A DNA stretch of 54,639 nucleotides from Nitrospinaceae bacterium (GTDB taxonomy: Bacteria; Nitrospinota; Nitrospinia; Nitrospinales; VA-1), in contig JAJDBG010000120.1 of the NCBI GenBank assembly GCA_029261475.1, positions 1 through 54,639 of the forward strand. Reading direction: 5' to 3'. The notes below the pieces were generated by a model. It ran no database searches, was not told the DNA's origin, and saw only the letters and a program-made list of their open reading frames with translations. Shown here in pieces: positions 35,113 to 43,650 of this stretch; the stretch's first letter is position 1, and every line of letters begins with the position of its first letter. The translations under genes and the position numbers were made by a program.

Positions 35113-37611
35113 ATGTCTCAAACGCCGGCAAATCCATCTAGAGAAGAAGAGCAATTCAACTCGATTGCAAACGTTTCTCTGGACGGAATTGTGGTTTTTA
35201 ACCAAAATGCAGTCGTTTGTTTTTGCAATCAAGCGACAGCTTCGCTGTTTGGTTTCCATGCCTTTGATATTGTCGGAAATAATATTGCCTGCCTCCTTTC
35301 AAAGTCCGACAATCAAGAATTTAGAGATGATTTTGAAAACTATTTAAAGACCAAAGAAATCTGGGATCTAGGATTACAAAAAAATTTCAAAGGTCAACGA
35401 AAAGATGCCTCAATAATTTTTCTAAACCTAACCGTTCACCCTGTAAATTGGGGGAGCCGGCCACTTTTCATTGGAAGAATTCGCGACCTCAGCCAAGAAA
35501 AAAGACTGTTTGAACAACAAGAATTATTACATAGACTGACTGTCTATCTTGCTCAATCCGGCGACTTGAAACAAGGTTGTATAAAAGTTTTACAAACTCT
35601 CTCCGAGTTCATGAGTTCGGAAGTCGCTTTTTGCTGGACTCTGGACAAAGAAAACCAAGTCCTACGCTGCAGCCATTCCTGGTATTCAACCGAGAACAAA
35701 GAACTCTATCAGGAATTTGTCAATCAATCCTTGAATATGACTTTCAAGAAAGGAAGCGATTTTCCTGGCAGGATATGGGAAATTTGCGAACCCTATTGGG
35801 TCAAAGATATTGGTCTGGATATGAATTTATCCCGACGATCACAGACACCTCAAGACAACCTTATATCAGGATTTGGATTTCCAATAACAGATTCTAGCGG
35901 CCTGATTGGAGTGATCGAACTTTTCTCTACCAAAGTTCTAAAACCAGATCCAGGTCTTGCGAATATGGTAAGTAGCATGAGCAAGCAAATGGGTCTGTTT
36001 TTTCAGCATTACGAATCAAAACAGGGCTTGGCAAAAGATCGACAGAACTTTTTTAATCTACTGGATAATCTTCCCATCTCTTTCCACCTCCAGGCTTCAG
36101 ATTATTCGATCCCCTATGCCAACAAAATGTTTAAGGAAAAATTTGGGGTACCAAGAAAAGAAAGAAACTGCTTTGATCTGATCCACAAAAGAGAAGAGCC
36201 TTGCGAGGTATGCCCTACCTTTGACTCGATAGAGAGCAATAAAACTATCGAATCGGTATGGACCGACCAGGCGGGTCGCACTTTTTTGACAGTCGTAACG
36301 CCCTTCTTCAATGAAGATGGCGCAAAGCTGGTCATGGAAATGGCTGTGGATATCACCAAGGAAAAAGAGGCTGAGAAAAAGAACCAGCTCTTCCATCAAA
36401 AATTACGCAAGATCGTGGAAAGCTGTGCGACCACCTACGACGATGCAGACTTTTTCCATTCGCTTGTGAAAAATCTGGCCACAACCTTACAAGTCCGTTG
36501 TGTTTTCGTTTCAGAGCTTGTAAGCGACAAGAGAGCTAGAACCCTTGCATTATGGCTAAAAAATGATTTTATTGATAATCTGGAATATGAATTGGAAGGC
36601 ACCCCCTGCGAAAACATTTCCAAGAAAGCAATTTATTACTGCCCTGAAAATGTTCAGGAGGTATTCACAAAAGATAACACTCTGCTCCAGTTTGGAGTTG
36701 ATAATTACATGAGCATGCCTTTTTTTGATGCGGCAGGGAAGCCTTTGGGGCACCTAGGTGTAATGTGTGCTAAGCCTCTGGAAGACCATGAAACAGTTCA
36801 AACTATTTTAAAAATATTTGCTCAATATGCAGGATCAGCTCTTGATCGGAAAAGGATCGCCGACAATTTAAAAGCCTCTTACCATAAGCTAGAAGTCAGT
36901 AATGACGAGTTGAGAGACTTTGTACATATCGCTTCGCACGATTTACAGGAGCCTTTAAGGAAAATTATTTCCTTTGGCGACCTTTTGAAATGGAGTTCCA
37001 ATACGCTAGACGAAGAAGGTACTTTTTTCCTGGAAAGAATGAAAAATGCAACTCGGCGCCTGCAATCACTATTGAGTGATCTCGTTAAATTTTCGACTTT
37101 AGACGCTTCAGTCAATGAACGAATGGACCCTGTGAAATTGGCCAGTATCATTCAACAAGTCATAATCGACCTGGAAATATTAATCAAAGAAACAAACACA
37201 AAAATAGAAATCGGTGACTTACCGATTATCGATGGCAACTCATTTCACTTGCTTCGTTTATTTCAAAACCTGCTTAGCAACGCTATCAAATATGGGAGGG
37301 AAGGCGTCGCACCTAAAATCAAAATCTTTGATACGACCCCTGCCCATAGTAAATATTGCGAAATAAATATTCAGGACAATGGAATCGGGTTCGATGAAAA
37401 ATACATTGACCGAATCTTCAAACCGTTCCAACGTCTGCATCGAATCGACCAGTTTGGAGGAACCGGGATGGGATTGGCGATATGTAAAAAAATTGTAGAT
37501 CGTCACAACGGAACAATCACAGCAAAAAGCGTATCCCAAAAAGGAACAACGTTTACATTAAGGCTTCCAATAAAACAAACCCGAAAAAGTAAAGCCAATG
37601 ACAGACACTAG
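35113..37611 (+). CDS. Cytoplasmic multi-PAS/GAF sensor histidine kinase
   Basis: An 832-residue soluble kinase without membrane segments. Domain order: PAS (about 10-130), GAF (about 145-290, with AFCWTLDKENQVLRC), PAS-like (about 310-430), GAF (about 440-570), then HisKA with His609 in FVHIASHDLQEPLRK and a HATPase domain (NLLSNAIKYG, DNGIGF, FGGTGMGLAICKKI). The phytochrome-type DLQEPLR H-box suggests kinship with cyanobacterial-type light or redox kinases, but no bilin lysine/cysteine motif is visible. Start at 35113 has GGTGAT upstream; an ATG at 35059 is possible. The last 14 bases overlap the response regulator gene, so the two form a pair. Confidence 0.9.
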   Translation: MSQTPANPSREEEQFNSIANVSLDGIVVFNQNAVVCFCNQATASLFGFHAFDIVGNNIACLLSKSDNQEFRDDFENYLKTKEIWDLGLQKNFKGQRKDASIIFLNLTVHPVNWGSRPLFIGRIRDLSQEKRLFEQQELLHRLTVYLAQSGDLKQGCIKVLQTLSEFMSSEVAFCWTLDKENQVLRCSHSWYSTENKELYQEFVNQSLNMTFKKGSDFPGRIWEICEPYWVKDIGLDMNLSRRSQTPQDNLISGFGFPITDSSGLIGVIELFSTKVLKPDPGLANMVSSMSKQMGLFFQHYESKQGLAKDRQNFFNLLDNLPISFHLQASDYSIPYANKMFKEKFGVPRKERNCFDLIHKREEPCEVCPTFDSIESNKTIESVWTDQAGRTFLTVVTPFFNEDGAKLVMEMAVDITKEKEAEKKNQLFHQKLRKIVESCATTYDDADFFHSLVKNLATTLQVRCVFVSELVSDKRARTLALWLKNDFIDNLEYELEGTPCENISKKAIYYCPENVQEVFTKDNTLLQFGVDNYMSMPFFDAAGKPLGHLGVMCAKPLEDHETVQTILKIFAQYAGSALDRKRIADNLKASYHKLEVSNDELRDFVHIASHDLQEPLRKIISFGDLLKWSSNTLDEEGTFFLERMKNATRRLQSLLSDLVKFSTLDASVNERMDPVKLASIIQQVIIDLEILIKETNTKIEIGDLPIIDGNSFHLLRLFQNLLSNAIKYGREGVAPKIKIFDTTPAHSKYCEINIQDNGIGFDEKYIDRIFKPFQRLHRIDQFGGTGMGLAICKKIVDRHNGTITAKSVSQKGTTFTLRLPIKQTRKSKANDRH

Positions 37612-38065
37612 CAAACAACCCGTTGTTCTTATCGTTGAAGACGATGCAGACGATTTTTTCTTTATTTCAAGGGTTTTGGAGAACATCAAATCAAAATTTA
37701 AATTTGATGCTATTTGGGTCAAAGATGGCCTTGAAGCAATGGACTATCTCTTGCGGCGAGGGAAATGGGAGAATCCTGAAAAATCGCCCCTTCCGTCTCT
37801 CGTCCTGTTGGACATCAATATGCCCAAAAAAAATGGCCTCGAAGTATTAAAGGAAATGAACGAGCACGAAAACTTGAAAAATCTAATCACCATCATTTTC
37901 ACGTCGTCAAGAAATGAACTGAACGTCGTTTTGTCCTATGAGCTAGGAGCAAATTCATATATCTACAAATCTTCAGAAATAGATAAATTGGGGAAAAAAC
38001 TAGAATTATTGTTCTCTTATTGGTTCGGGATCGTCGAGCTTCCTTCCCATACAAAAGAAAATTAA
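37598..38065 (+). CDS. Single-domain response regulator (Rcp1-like)
   Basis: A 155-residue receiver domain without an output domain. Acidic pocket EDDADDFF, phospho-acceptor Asp72 in LLDINMPKKNGLEVL and the Thr/Ser and Lys positions later (FTSSRNE, IYKSSE). The insertion around residues 40-65 (GLEAMDYLLRRGKWENPEK) is typical of the Rcp1 group that partners phytochrome-like kinases. It overlaps the kinase gene by 14 bases, so the two are translationally coupled. It probably passes phosphate to a further protein. Confidence 0.93.
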   Translation: MTDTSKQPVVLIVEDDADDFFFISRVLENIKSKFKFDAIWVKDGLEAMDYLLRRGKWENPEKSPLPSLVLLDINMPKKNGLEVLKEMNEHENLKNLITIIFTSSRNELNVVLSYELGANSYIYKSSEIDKLGKKLELLFSYWFGIVELPSHTKEN

Positions 38066-38169
38066 CTCAAGCGACAGACAGATTGCCTCATAGAAAAGAG
38101 AACCTTTTCAAATAGCAACTTTCGCGAACCTTTGACAACAGGAAAGAAGCCCCGCAAAATATCCCCATT

Positions 38170-38751
38170 CTATTCCATATTTTTTTCGATGTTTATTAGA
38201 CAATCCTGACAGTAGCCATGCGATAACTCCAAGTCCGATTTTTCTGTCAAATACATTTCATAATTGACCCACCTACCCTTTCCTGGAGCGGTTTGCGAAT
38301 CGTCCCGGATTTTTTTACAAACACAACAAATGGGTAAAATCTTCTCATAAAGTTTTATTTTCTGCTTTAATTCCATTTTCTCAAAACAATTGCTTACTCG
38401 AAGAAGCAATTCCCCCCTCTGATAGGGTTTGATCAAAAAATCTGTGGCACCAAGACGCAAGGCATCAACCGCCGTGTCGAAAATGCCATATCCTGTAAGC
38501 ATCATTACAAAAGCTTCGGGGTCTACTTTCTTTACTTCCCTTAAAAACGATACGCCATCCATTCCGGGCATCTTAAGATCAGTTATGACCAAATCGTGAC
38601 GTTTTTCTTCATACTGTGGAAGTGCCTCATCACCAGATAGTGCCGTATCAACCTTATATCCTGCATATTCAAGATCGTAACTAAGGACTTTTAATATTTC
38701 CGGTTCATCGTCTACCAAAAGAATAAAACCCTTATTTCCTCCTCCAACCAT
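38170..38751 (-). CDS. Response regulator with C-terminal cysteine-rich tail
   Basis: A 193-residue protein: receiver domain (about 8-125) with the pocket VDDEP and phospho-acceptor Asp58 in VITDLKMPGMDGVSFL, followed by a linker (ELKQKIKLYEKILPIC) and a tail with Cys142-x-x-Cys145 and Cys181-x-x-Cys184 around KKIRDD and a WxxxExY pattern. This tail is seen on receivers in deltaproteobacteria and Nitrospirae and may bind a metal or respond to redox; its role is unestablished. It converges with the kinase/regulator pair. Confidence 0.88.
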   Translation of the reverse strand: MVGGGNKGFILLVDDEPEILKVLSYDLEYAGYKVDTALSGDEALPQYEEKRHDLVITDLKMPGMDGVSFLREVKKVDPEAFVMMLTGYGIFDTAVDALRLGATDFLIKPYQRGELLLRVSNCFEKMELKQKIKLYEKILPICCVCKKIRDDSQTAPGKGRWVNYEMYLTEKSDLELSHGYCQDCLINIEKNME

Positions 38752-38898
38752 CTATTTCCCCTAACTGATTATATAAAAAATACACTCACACTCTAAAGCT
38801 AACGGTAAAAAAATAATTTTCAATCATAAATTTCAATTATTACCGAATGAGTCAAAAATTAATCCGCGAGGGAAACCAATCGGCCTACAAGAGTTCCC

Positions 38899-39648
38899 CT
38901 ATTCAGAGAGTCGTCCAAGAACCAAAATTCCAGATGAAGCGTAAACCTTTTCCGTATGAATGATACTGAAACCTGCTGACTGCATTTCATTGCAAAGTTC
39001 TTGCGTTGAATAACTCTTCCATAGCCCTTCTTTTAAACGTCGCTCTATATTTTTTAGCCCCAAGGAGTATGTGATGCGGTAAAGAACAAATTTTTTAAAC
39101 CAATGCTTCCATTTTGAGTCCACTCCAAGCGACGTCTGAAGACTTTCCCTAATGATTTGCCGCCCATCATATTCTTCCGATGGATTGACAACAGCGCACA
39201 ATCCGCCTTGTCGCAATACAGAACAAATATTATTCAAAGCGCGATGACGCTCTTCCTTATCCCCAATCGTGTATAAAGAAAAGTGGGCAACGGCAATATC
39301 AATACTTTCGTTTTTAATCGGCAAAGGCGATGTCAGGTCAGAGCGAAAAAATAGAATTTTCTCCTCAACCAAACCCTTTTCAAAAAATTTTCTCCGGGCA
39401 ATACGTATCCCGGAGTCCAGAATATCAGTTGCAAAAATCATTTTTGACGATGCTATTTTTTCCGCACCCACATCAATTAATATTCCAGAACCACAACCTG
39501 CATCCAACCAAACCGCACCCGGCTCTTCGCCGATACATTCCAGAGTTCGAGTCATCGACTCTCGATAACTTTCAGGAGTCAACCAATCGTACAACCTGGA
39601 TTGATAGCCAAACAGCCAATAGTATTTCAGCCACAAGCGTTTTATCAT
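38899..39648 (-). CDS. SAM-dependent methyltransferase
   Basis: A 249-residue class I methyltransferase. The N-terminal part (WLKYYWLFGYQSRLYDWLTPESY) resembles UbiE-like enzymes; motif I VWLDAGCGSGILIDVGA binds SAM, with FATDIL (motif II) and HFSLYTIGD (post-I). The substrate is not revealed by context. Start at ATG 39648; an upstream TTG at 39675 is possible. Confidence 0.85.
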   Translation of the reverse strand: MIKRLWLKYYWLFGYQSRLYDWLTPESYRESMTRTLECIGEEPGAVWLDAGCGSGILIDVGAEKIASSKMIFATDILDSGIRIARRKFFEKGLVEEKILFFRSDLTSPLPIKNESIDIAVAHFSLYTIGDKEERHRALNNICSVLRQGGLCAVVNPSEEYDGRQIIRESLQTSLGVDSKWKHWFKKFVLYRITYSLGLKNIERRLKEGLWKSYSTQELCNEMQSAGFSIIHTEKVYASSGILVLGRLSE

Positions 39649-39813
39649 TTCTATCCGTTTTCTAAAATGACCCAAGAATGCACATCATTCTTTATGAAGA
39701 CATAAAAATCACAGGTCTCAATAATAAACCCTAAAAAGATTTTGCTTTCCACCCGGGAAAAGTCCATCTAAAATAAGGCGGCTATCATCTTTTTAACTGA
39801 GGTAATTCTTTAA

Positions 39814-40248
39814 ATGGCAAAAAAACCTTTTATAAACAAACACGGCTTTGTCGAATATCCATTCCTTCACGATACACGTAAACAGAGAAACTGGTGGTTC
39901 TGGAACTTACTGGAAGATTATTTAAAGAGAAGGGCTCGCCATAAGCACGGTCCAGAGTTTACGCACGAAAATATGGACGAAGATTTTAAAAGCTTTCTAC
40001 ACGATACAAATTTAAAATTCTTCGCCCTCGTTCCCGTCGGCATGGGAATGGAGTTTAAATTGATCGGTTTTTTTAATACTCCCGATATGGTTCATCTTGA
40101 AGACCCCGTTCCATTTATCACAGAAACCTACGGAGGCGGAAAATACAAAGTCAATATTTACCATGAAGGAACCTTTGCCGGAACCGAAAATTTTAAAGCC
40201 CACGGAGACCCCAAATGGGTTGAGATCGAAGACCCCGCACCTTATTGA
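39814..40248 (+). CDS. Hypothetical protein
   Basis: A 144-residue soluble protein beginning MAKKPFINKHGFVEYPFLHD with a tryptophan-rich N-terminus (NWWFWNLLEDYLKRR) and beta-rich C-terminus (ALVPVGMGMEFKLIGFFNT, VNIYHEGTFAG). I do not recognise it. GAGG lies upstream but about 14 bases from the ATG, far for a ribosome binding site. It is followed by a 150-base gap with a tight hairpin. Confidence 0.6.
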   Translation: MAKKPFINKHGFVEYPFLHDTRKQRNWWFWNLLEDYLKRRARHKHGPEFTHENMDEDFKSFLHDTNLKFFALVPVGMGMEFKLIGFFNTPDMVHLEDPVPFITETYGGGKYKVNIYHEGTFAGTENFKAHGDPKWVEIEDPAPY

Positions 40249-40324
40249 GTCGGATTAAGGTCTGCAAAATAATAAAAATTCTCGAAAAAGCATTTCAACA
40301 AATTGACTTGCCATTTGCTATGGA

Positions 40325-40342
40325 GTCCCGCTTCGGCGGGAC
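40325..40342. repeat. UUCG-type hairpin
   Basis: A perfect 7-bp inverted repeat GTCCCGC/GCGGGAC enclosing TTCG. It lies between the hypothetical gene and the end of bioD. No T-run on either side, so it is not a canonical terminator; it could stabilise mRNA 3' ends or be a dispersed element. Confidence 0.5.
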
Positions 40343-40400
40343 AGCTATACTTTATTACCGAAGGCAGTCTGCCCCATATATCAATCCACATCCACTTTGT

Positions 40401-41135
40401 TCAACCTCGATTCTTCGCCCGTTTTACCAGCCAGTTGTCTGTTTCACTCAAGTTCAGCATTTTCATTATAAAGTCTAACTTTTCGGAGAAAATTTCCGGT
40501 GCAATGGGGCCTAGGTAGGGACAAATTCCCAAGACAGGTGCTTCACTGAACTCGGCAATCATTTTTCCCAAATCGTTCAGGACAGGATTCTGTAGAGCAT
40601 CCTCTATATCAACCAGAACGATTCCAGCAACCTTTAGTTTCTCTTCGCGTGCGGCTCGTAGCGTAAGCAGGCTATGATTCAAAGCTCCCAATCGGATGGG
40701 GACAGCAAGGATCAGCGGTAAACCTATTTCTCTCGCAAGGTCATACAGCATTTTATCTCGGCTGATGGGTACTGAAAGCCCACCGACTCCTTCAACCAAC
40801 ATGATATCCCGTTCCGCTTCTAATCGCCGATATGCCTTTAACACTGGTGCCAGATCGATAGTCCTTCCTTCCATCAAACTGGCTTGATAAGGCGAAGCCG
40901 GGGTTTTAAGCCGGATGGGGCAAATCTCCGACATCCTCGTTCCATCTCCAGCAACTTCGGCTAAAAACTGGGCATCTGAATTGGCCGATGAGTAACACTC
41001 TGGATCAACACCCGTCTCTATCGGCTTCATATACCCCACATTCATCCCTTGTCGCTTGCAGTAAGAGATAAGACTTGCTGTAACAATCGTTTTTCCTGCG
41101 CCCGTATCAACCCCTGTTATAAAAAATCCAGACAT
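40401..41135 (-). CDS. bioD: Dethiobiotin synthetase
   Basis: ATP-dependent carboxylase of 244 residues that closes the ureido ring of dethiobiotin. P-loop GVDTGAGKTIVTASL near the N-terminus, KPIETG (substrate binding), then FLAEVAGDG, the VEGVGGLSVPISRDK motif and a glycine-rich LIKLGALNHSL. Length is near the usual 225-240. The ATG at 41135 is favoured: AAGGAAGG is six bases upstream, while the ATG at 41141 touches it. No other biotin genes are in the window. Confidence 0.95.
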   Translation of the reverse strand: MSGFFITGVDTGAGKTIVTASLISYCKRQGMNVGYMKPIETGVDPECYSSANSDAQFLAEVAGDGTRMSEICPIRLKTPASPYQASLMEGRTIDLAPVLKAYRRLEAERDIMLVEGVGGLSVPISRDKMLYDLAREIGLPLILAVPIRLGALNHSLLTLRAAREEKLKVAGIVLVDIEDALQNPVLNDLGKMIAEFSEAPVLGICPYLGPIAPEIFSEKLDFIMKMLNLSETDNWLVKRAKNRG

Positions 41136-41222
41136 GCTCATCCTTCCTTAAAAAACGTCAAGTGGGGATTGCTCCCGGCTGACCACAGTTGCCCCTGGCT
41201 AGCGTTCTACTCACAAGTGTGC

Positions 41223-41252
41223 TTGTACCGATTTCATTTTGTTTGCTATAAT
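41223..41252 (+). promoter_or_regulatory. Sigma70 promoter for the small cysteine-motif gene
   Basis: TTGTAC (41223-41228), 18-base spacer, TATAAT (41247-41252). It lies about 55 bases before the gene at 41308 and divergent from bioD. Confidence 0.5.
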
Positions 41253-41307
41253 AAACAAGCGGCATTTATACGCGCTACTCGAACAATTTTCCATAGATCA
41301 AACTGTC

Positions 41308-41598
41308 ATGGGTTCTAAAAAACTGGATGTGGTCTGCCCTTGTTGTGAAACAAAACTGACCGTAGACAAAAAAACGGGCGAAGTCATCTGGGAGGCAAAG
41401 AAGGAAAAATCAGTTGCCTCACTTTCAGATATGATGAAAAATTTGGATTCTCAGCGAAAGGAACAGGAAAATATTTTCAAACAACGCAGTGCCAGCGAAA
41501 AAGATCGCAATCGACTTCTACAGGATAAATTTCGAGAAGCTCAAAAAAATGTCGATAAGGACAGCGATCTCCCCTTCCGCGATATCGACTTCGATTGA
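41308..41598 (+). CDS. Small charged protein with a cysteine pair
   Basis: A 96-residue, hydrophilic protein. The N-terminus VVCPCCETKLTVDKKTGEVIW carries a CPCC pair typical of half a zinc ribbon; the rest is helical and charged (SLSDMMKNLDSQRKEQENIF) and may form a coiled coil. No signal peptide. A promoter lies just upstream. I recognise a family-like pattern seen in Nitrospinae-type genomes but cannot name it. Confidence 0.6.
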   Translation: MGSKKLDVVCPCCETKLTVDKKTGEVIWEAKKEKSVASLSDMMKNLDSQRKEQENIFKQRSASEKDRNRLLQDKFREAQKNVDKDSDLPFRDIDFD

Positions 41599-41704
41599 TA
41601 CTGGCGCGTGGGCTGACAGCCAAGCCTTTCAGTTCATGACTCATCCCCAAAAATCAAACTCCATTTTTTAGACGAATACCCGGAAATTCCCCTCCATAAA
41701 GACG

Positions 41705-42487
41705 CTAACCAACAACAGCCTGACCGATCTGCATTCTGAGCCCATCGTAAGCGAGTTCCACATTTGCAGGCAACTCAGCACTTATTTTTTCATGATCGAA
41801 TTTATGATTGATATGCGTTAGCAAAGCTCGCCGAGGTTGCAAATCTTCAATCGTCTCCAAAGCTTGCGACAAACAAAAGTGAGTGGGATGGGGTTCAAAT
41901 CCCAAAGCGTTGATGATCAATAAATCGAGACCTGTCAGCTTCTCTCTAGTCTCAGCAGGAATACCGCTACAATCTGTGACATAAGCCATATCGTTCAAGC
42001 GGTAGGCTGTGATAGTCAAACCACCGTGCATGATATCCAGCGGCGTCACCGATATGCCACCGAGTGAAAAAGCCTCACCCTTTATTTCGTTTAAAGTCAA
42101 CTTCGGAAGTCCACCACCCACTTGAATATTTGGATCAAATATATAGCTGAACTTCGAGCGAATGTCTTTCAGTGTTTGAGCACTTCCGTAACAAGGTGTT
42201 GTTGTTCTATTGAAAAAATTGAAACTTCTCAGTTCATCAATCCCATGAACGTGATCGGCATGGTGATGCGTGTACAAGACCGCATCGATACGCCGGATTT
42301 TCCTTTCCAGGCACTGTTGCCGCATATCTGTAGACGTATCAATGAGAAGATGATAGTCCCCATTCCTCACCAAAATAGACGACCGCAATCGCTGGTTTTT
42401 AGGATGATCGGACTGACAAACTTCGCAATCACAGCATAGTGAAGGCACCCCTGTAGATGTCCCCGTCCCGAGAAAAATCAGTTCCAT
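41705..42487 (-). CDS. PhnP-like MBL-fold hydrolase
   Basis: A 260-residue metallo-beta-lactamase-fold enzyme. Metal motif THHHADH (His74, His76, Asp78, His79) plus downstream DCSG and a late HINHKFDH region. A cluster CCDCEVC (about 18-24) is the PhnP-type extra zinc site followed by RLRSSILV, which points to the phosphodiesterase PhnP family rather than RNase Z. AAAGGACAAAT precedes the ATG. It starts nine bases after the cation-efflux gene and may share its transcript. No phosphonate genes are nearby. Confidence 0.88.
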   Translation of the reverse strand: MELIFLGTGTSTGVPSLCCDCEVCQSDHPKNQRLRSSILVRNGDYHLLIDTSTDMRQQCLERKIRRIDAVLYTHHHADHVHGIDELRSFNFFNRTTTPCYGSAQTLKDIRSKFSYIFDPNIQVGGGLPKLTLNEIKGEAFSLGGISVTPLDIMHGGLTITAYRLNDMAYVTDCSGIPAETREKLTGLDLLIINALGFEPHPTHFCLSQALETIEDLQPRRALLTHINHKFDHEKISAELPANVELAYDGLRMQIGQAVVG

Positions 42488-42496
42488 ATTTGTCCT

Positions 42497-43396
42497 TTAA
42501 TGTTCAATATCGCAAGAAAGCTCTGGCGTCTTACAAAGCGCACTTTCAAATTGAATCGTGGAATGAGTGATATTAAATTTATCAGCAAGCGCAGATTGAA
42601 TGTCGCCCAGCAAAACTTCTGCTTGATTGACTTTTTGATCGGGAATCAGAACATGAGCACTCAGGGCGTTGACATTCGAACAAATACTCCAGATATGAAG
42701 CTCATGAATATCAATGATTCCTGGTAATAACTTAAGTTCCTCCACAACATCATCAATCGGTGCGTTTTTAGGTGCGCCTTCCATTAGAATATGTACCGAG
42801 TCGGAAAGAATATTTTTTGCCCCCCAAACCAGCAGACCTGCAATGGCCAGAGCGATCAAAGAATCAACATAATACCAGCCCGTAAACCAAATCACGGCAC
42901 CACCGATAATAACCCCGGCCGAACTGACCGTATCTCCAATGACATGATAAAAGGCACTCTTTACATTCAAGTCATGAGAATGGTGGTGATGCGAATCTTT
43001 CAAAATTAAAATAACGATCAGGTTCGCAACCAAGCCGATTGCCGCAACTACCATAACAGTGATGGGATCAATTTTACTCGGCTCGTTCAGCCGTTCCCAA
43101 GCCGACATGGCAATCATTCCTGCCATGGAAAATAGTAAAACCCCGTTGATCAGAGCCGCTAAAATTTCTGCCCTGTGGTAACCATAGGTTTTATCATCTG
43201 GCGAGGGACGATGCGCCCAAGTGAGAGCCATCCAACTGAGGCTTAGAGCCGCCATGTCCGAGAACATATGTGCGGCATCACCGATCAAAGCCAGACTATT
43301 GGCAAGTATTCCACCCACCAACTCGACAACTAAAATCAAGGCCGTAAAAAGCAGTGCCCATTTCAACCGTTGTTTAACATCTGAAGACGTTGTCAT
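42497..43396 (-). CDS. Cation diffusion facilitator (CzcD-like)
   Basis: Inner-membrane zinc/cobalt-type efflux antiporter of 299 residues with six membrane helices. Motifs: LIGDAAHMFSDMAALSLS (helix 2 metal site), HHHHSHDLN (cytoplasmic histidine loop, about 136-142), VIGDTVSSAGVIIGG (helix 5) and the C-terminal cytoplasmic domain (EELKLLPGIIDIHELHIWSI). The histidine-rich loop is usual for zinc exporters. It lies just upstream of the PhnP-like gene. Metal specificity is inferred. Confidence 0.94.
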   Translation of the reverse strand: MTTSSDVKQRLKWALLFTALILVVELVGGILANSLALIGDAAHMFSDMAALSLSWMALTWAHRPSPDDKTYGYHRAEILAALINGVLLFSMAGMIAMSAWERLNEPSKIDPITVMVVAAIGLVANLIVILILKDSHHHHSHDLNVKSAFYHVIGDTVSSAGVIIGGAVIWFTGWYYVDSLIALAIAGLLVWGAKNILSDSVHILMEGAPKNAPIDDVVEELKLLPGIIDIHELHIWSICSNVNALSAHVLIPDQKVNQAEVLLGDIQSALADKFNITHSTIQFESALCKTPELSCDIEH

Positions 43397-43582
43397 TTAT
43401 TTTGACTTGGCAAAGTGTGATATTTCTGCTATCCCGTTAGAGCATTCAATGTTTCGAACTAACATGAATCATTTTAGAAAGGCCCTGCATTGATGTCAAG
43501 GTAAGGCCGTTTGCAAGACGTTTTATTTTAGAGGATAAAAATCAATCAGATACACCACCTGAACTGATTATAGAGAAAATCT

Positions 43583-43610
43583 TTGCTTTTGATATGCATT
43601 GAGGTATAAT
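43583..43610 (+). promoter_or_regulatory. Sigma70-like promoter for the PCP_red/Cld-like gene
   Basis: TTGCTT (43583-43588), 16-base spacer, TATAAT (43605-43610). Transcription would start near 43617, 34 bases before the GTG at 43651. Confidence 0.45.
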
Positions 43611-43650
43611 TTCCGCTTATCCTAAACCTTTAAATAAAGAGAATTCCGAC

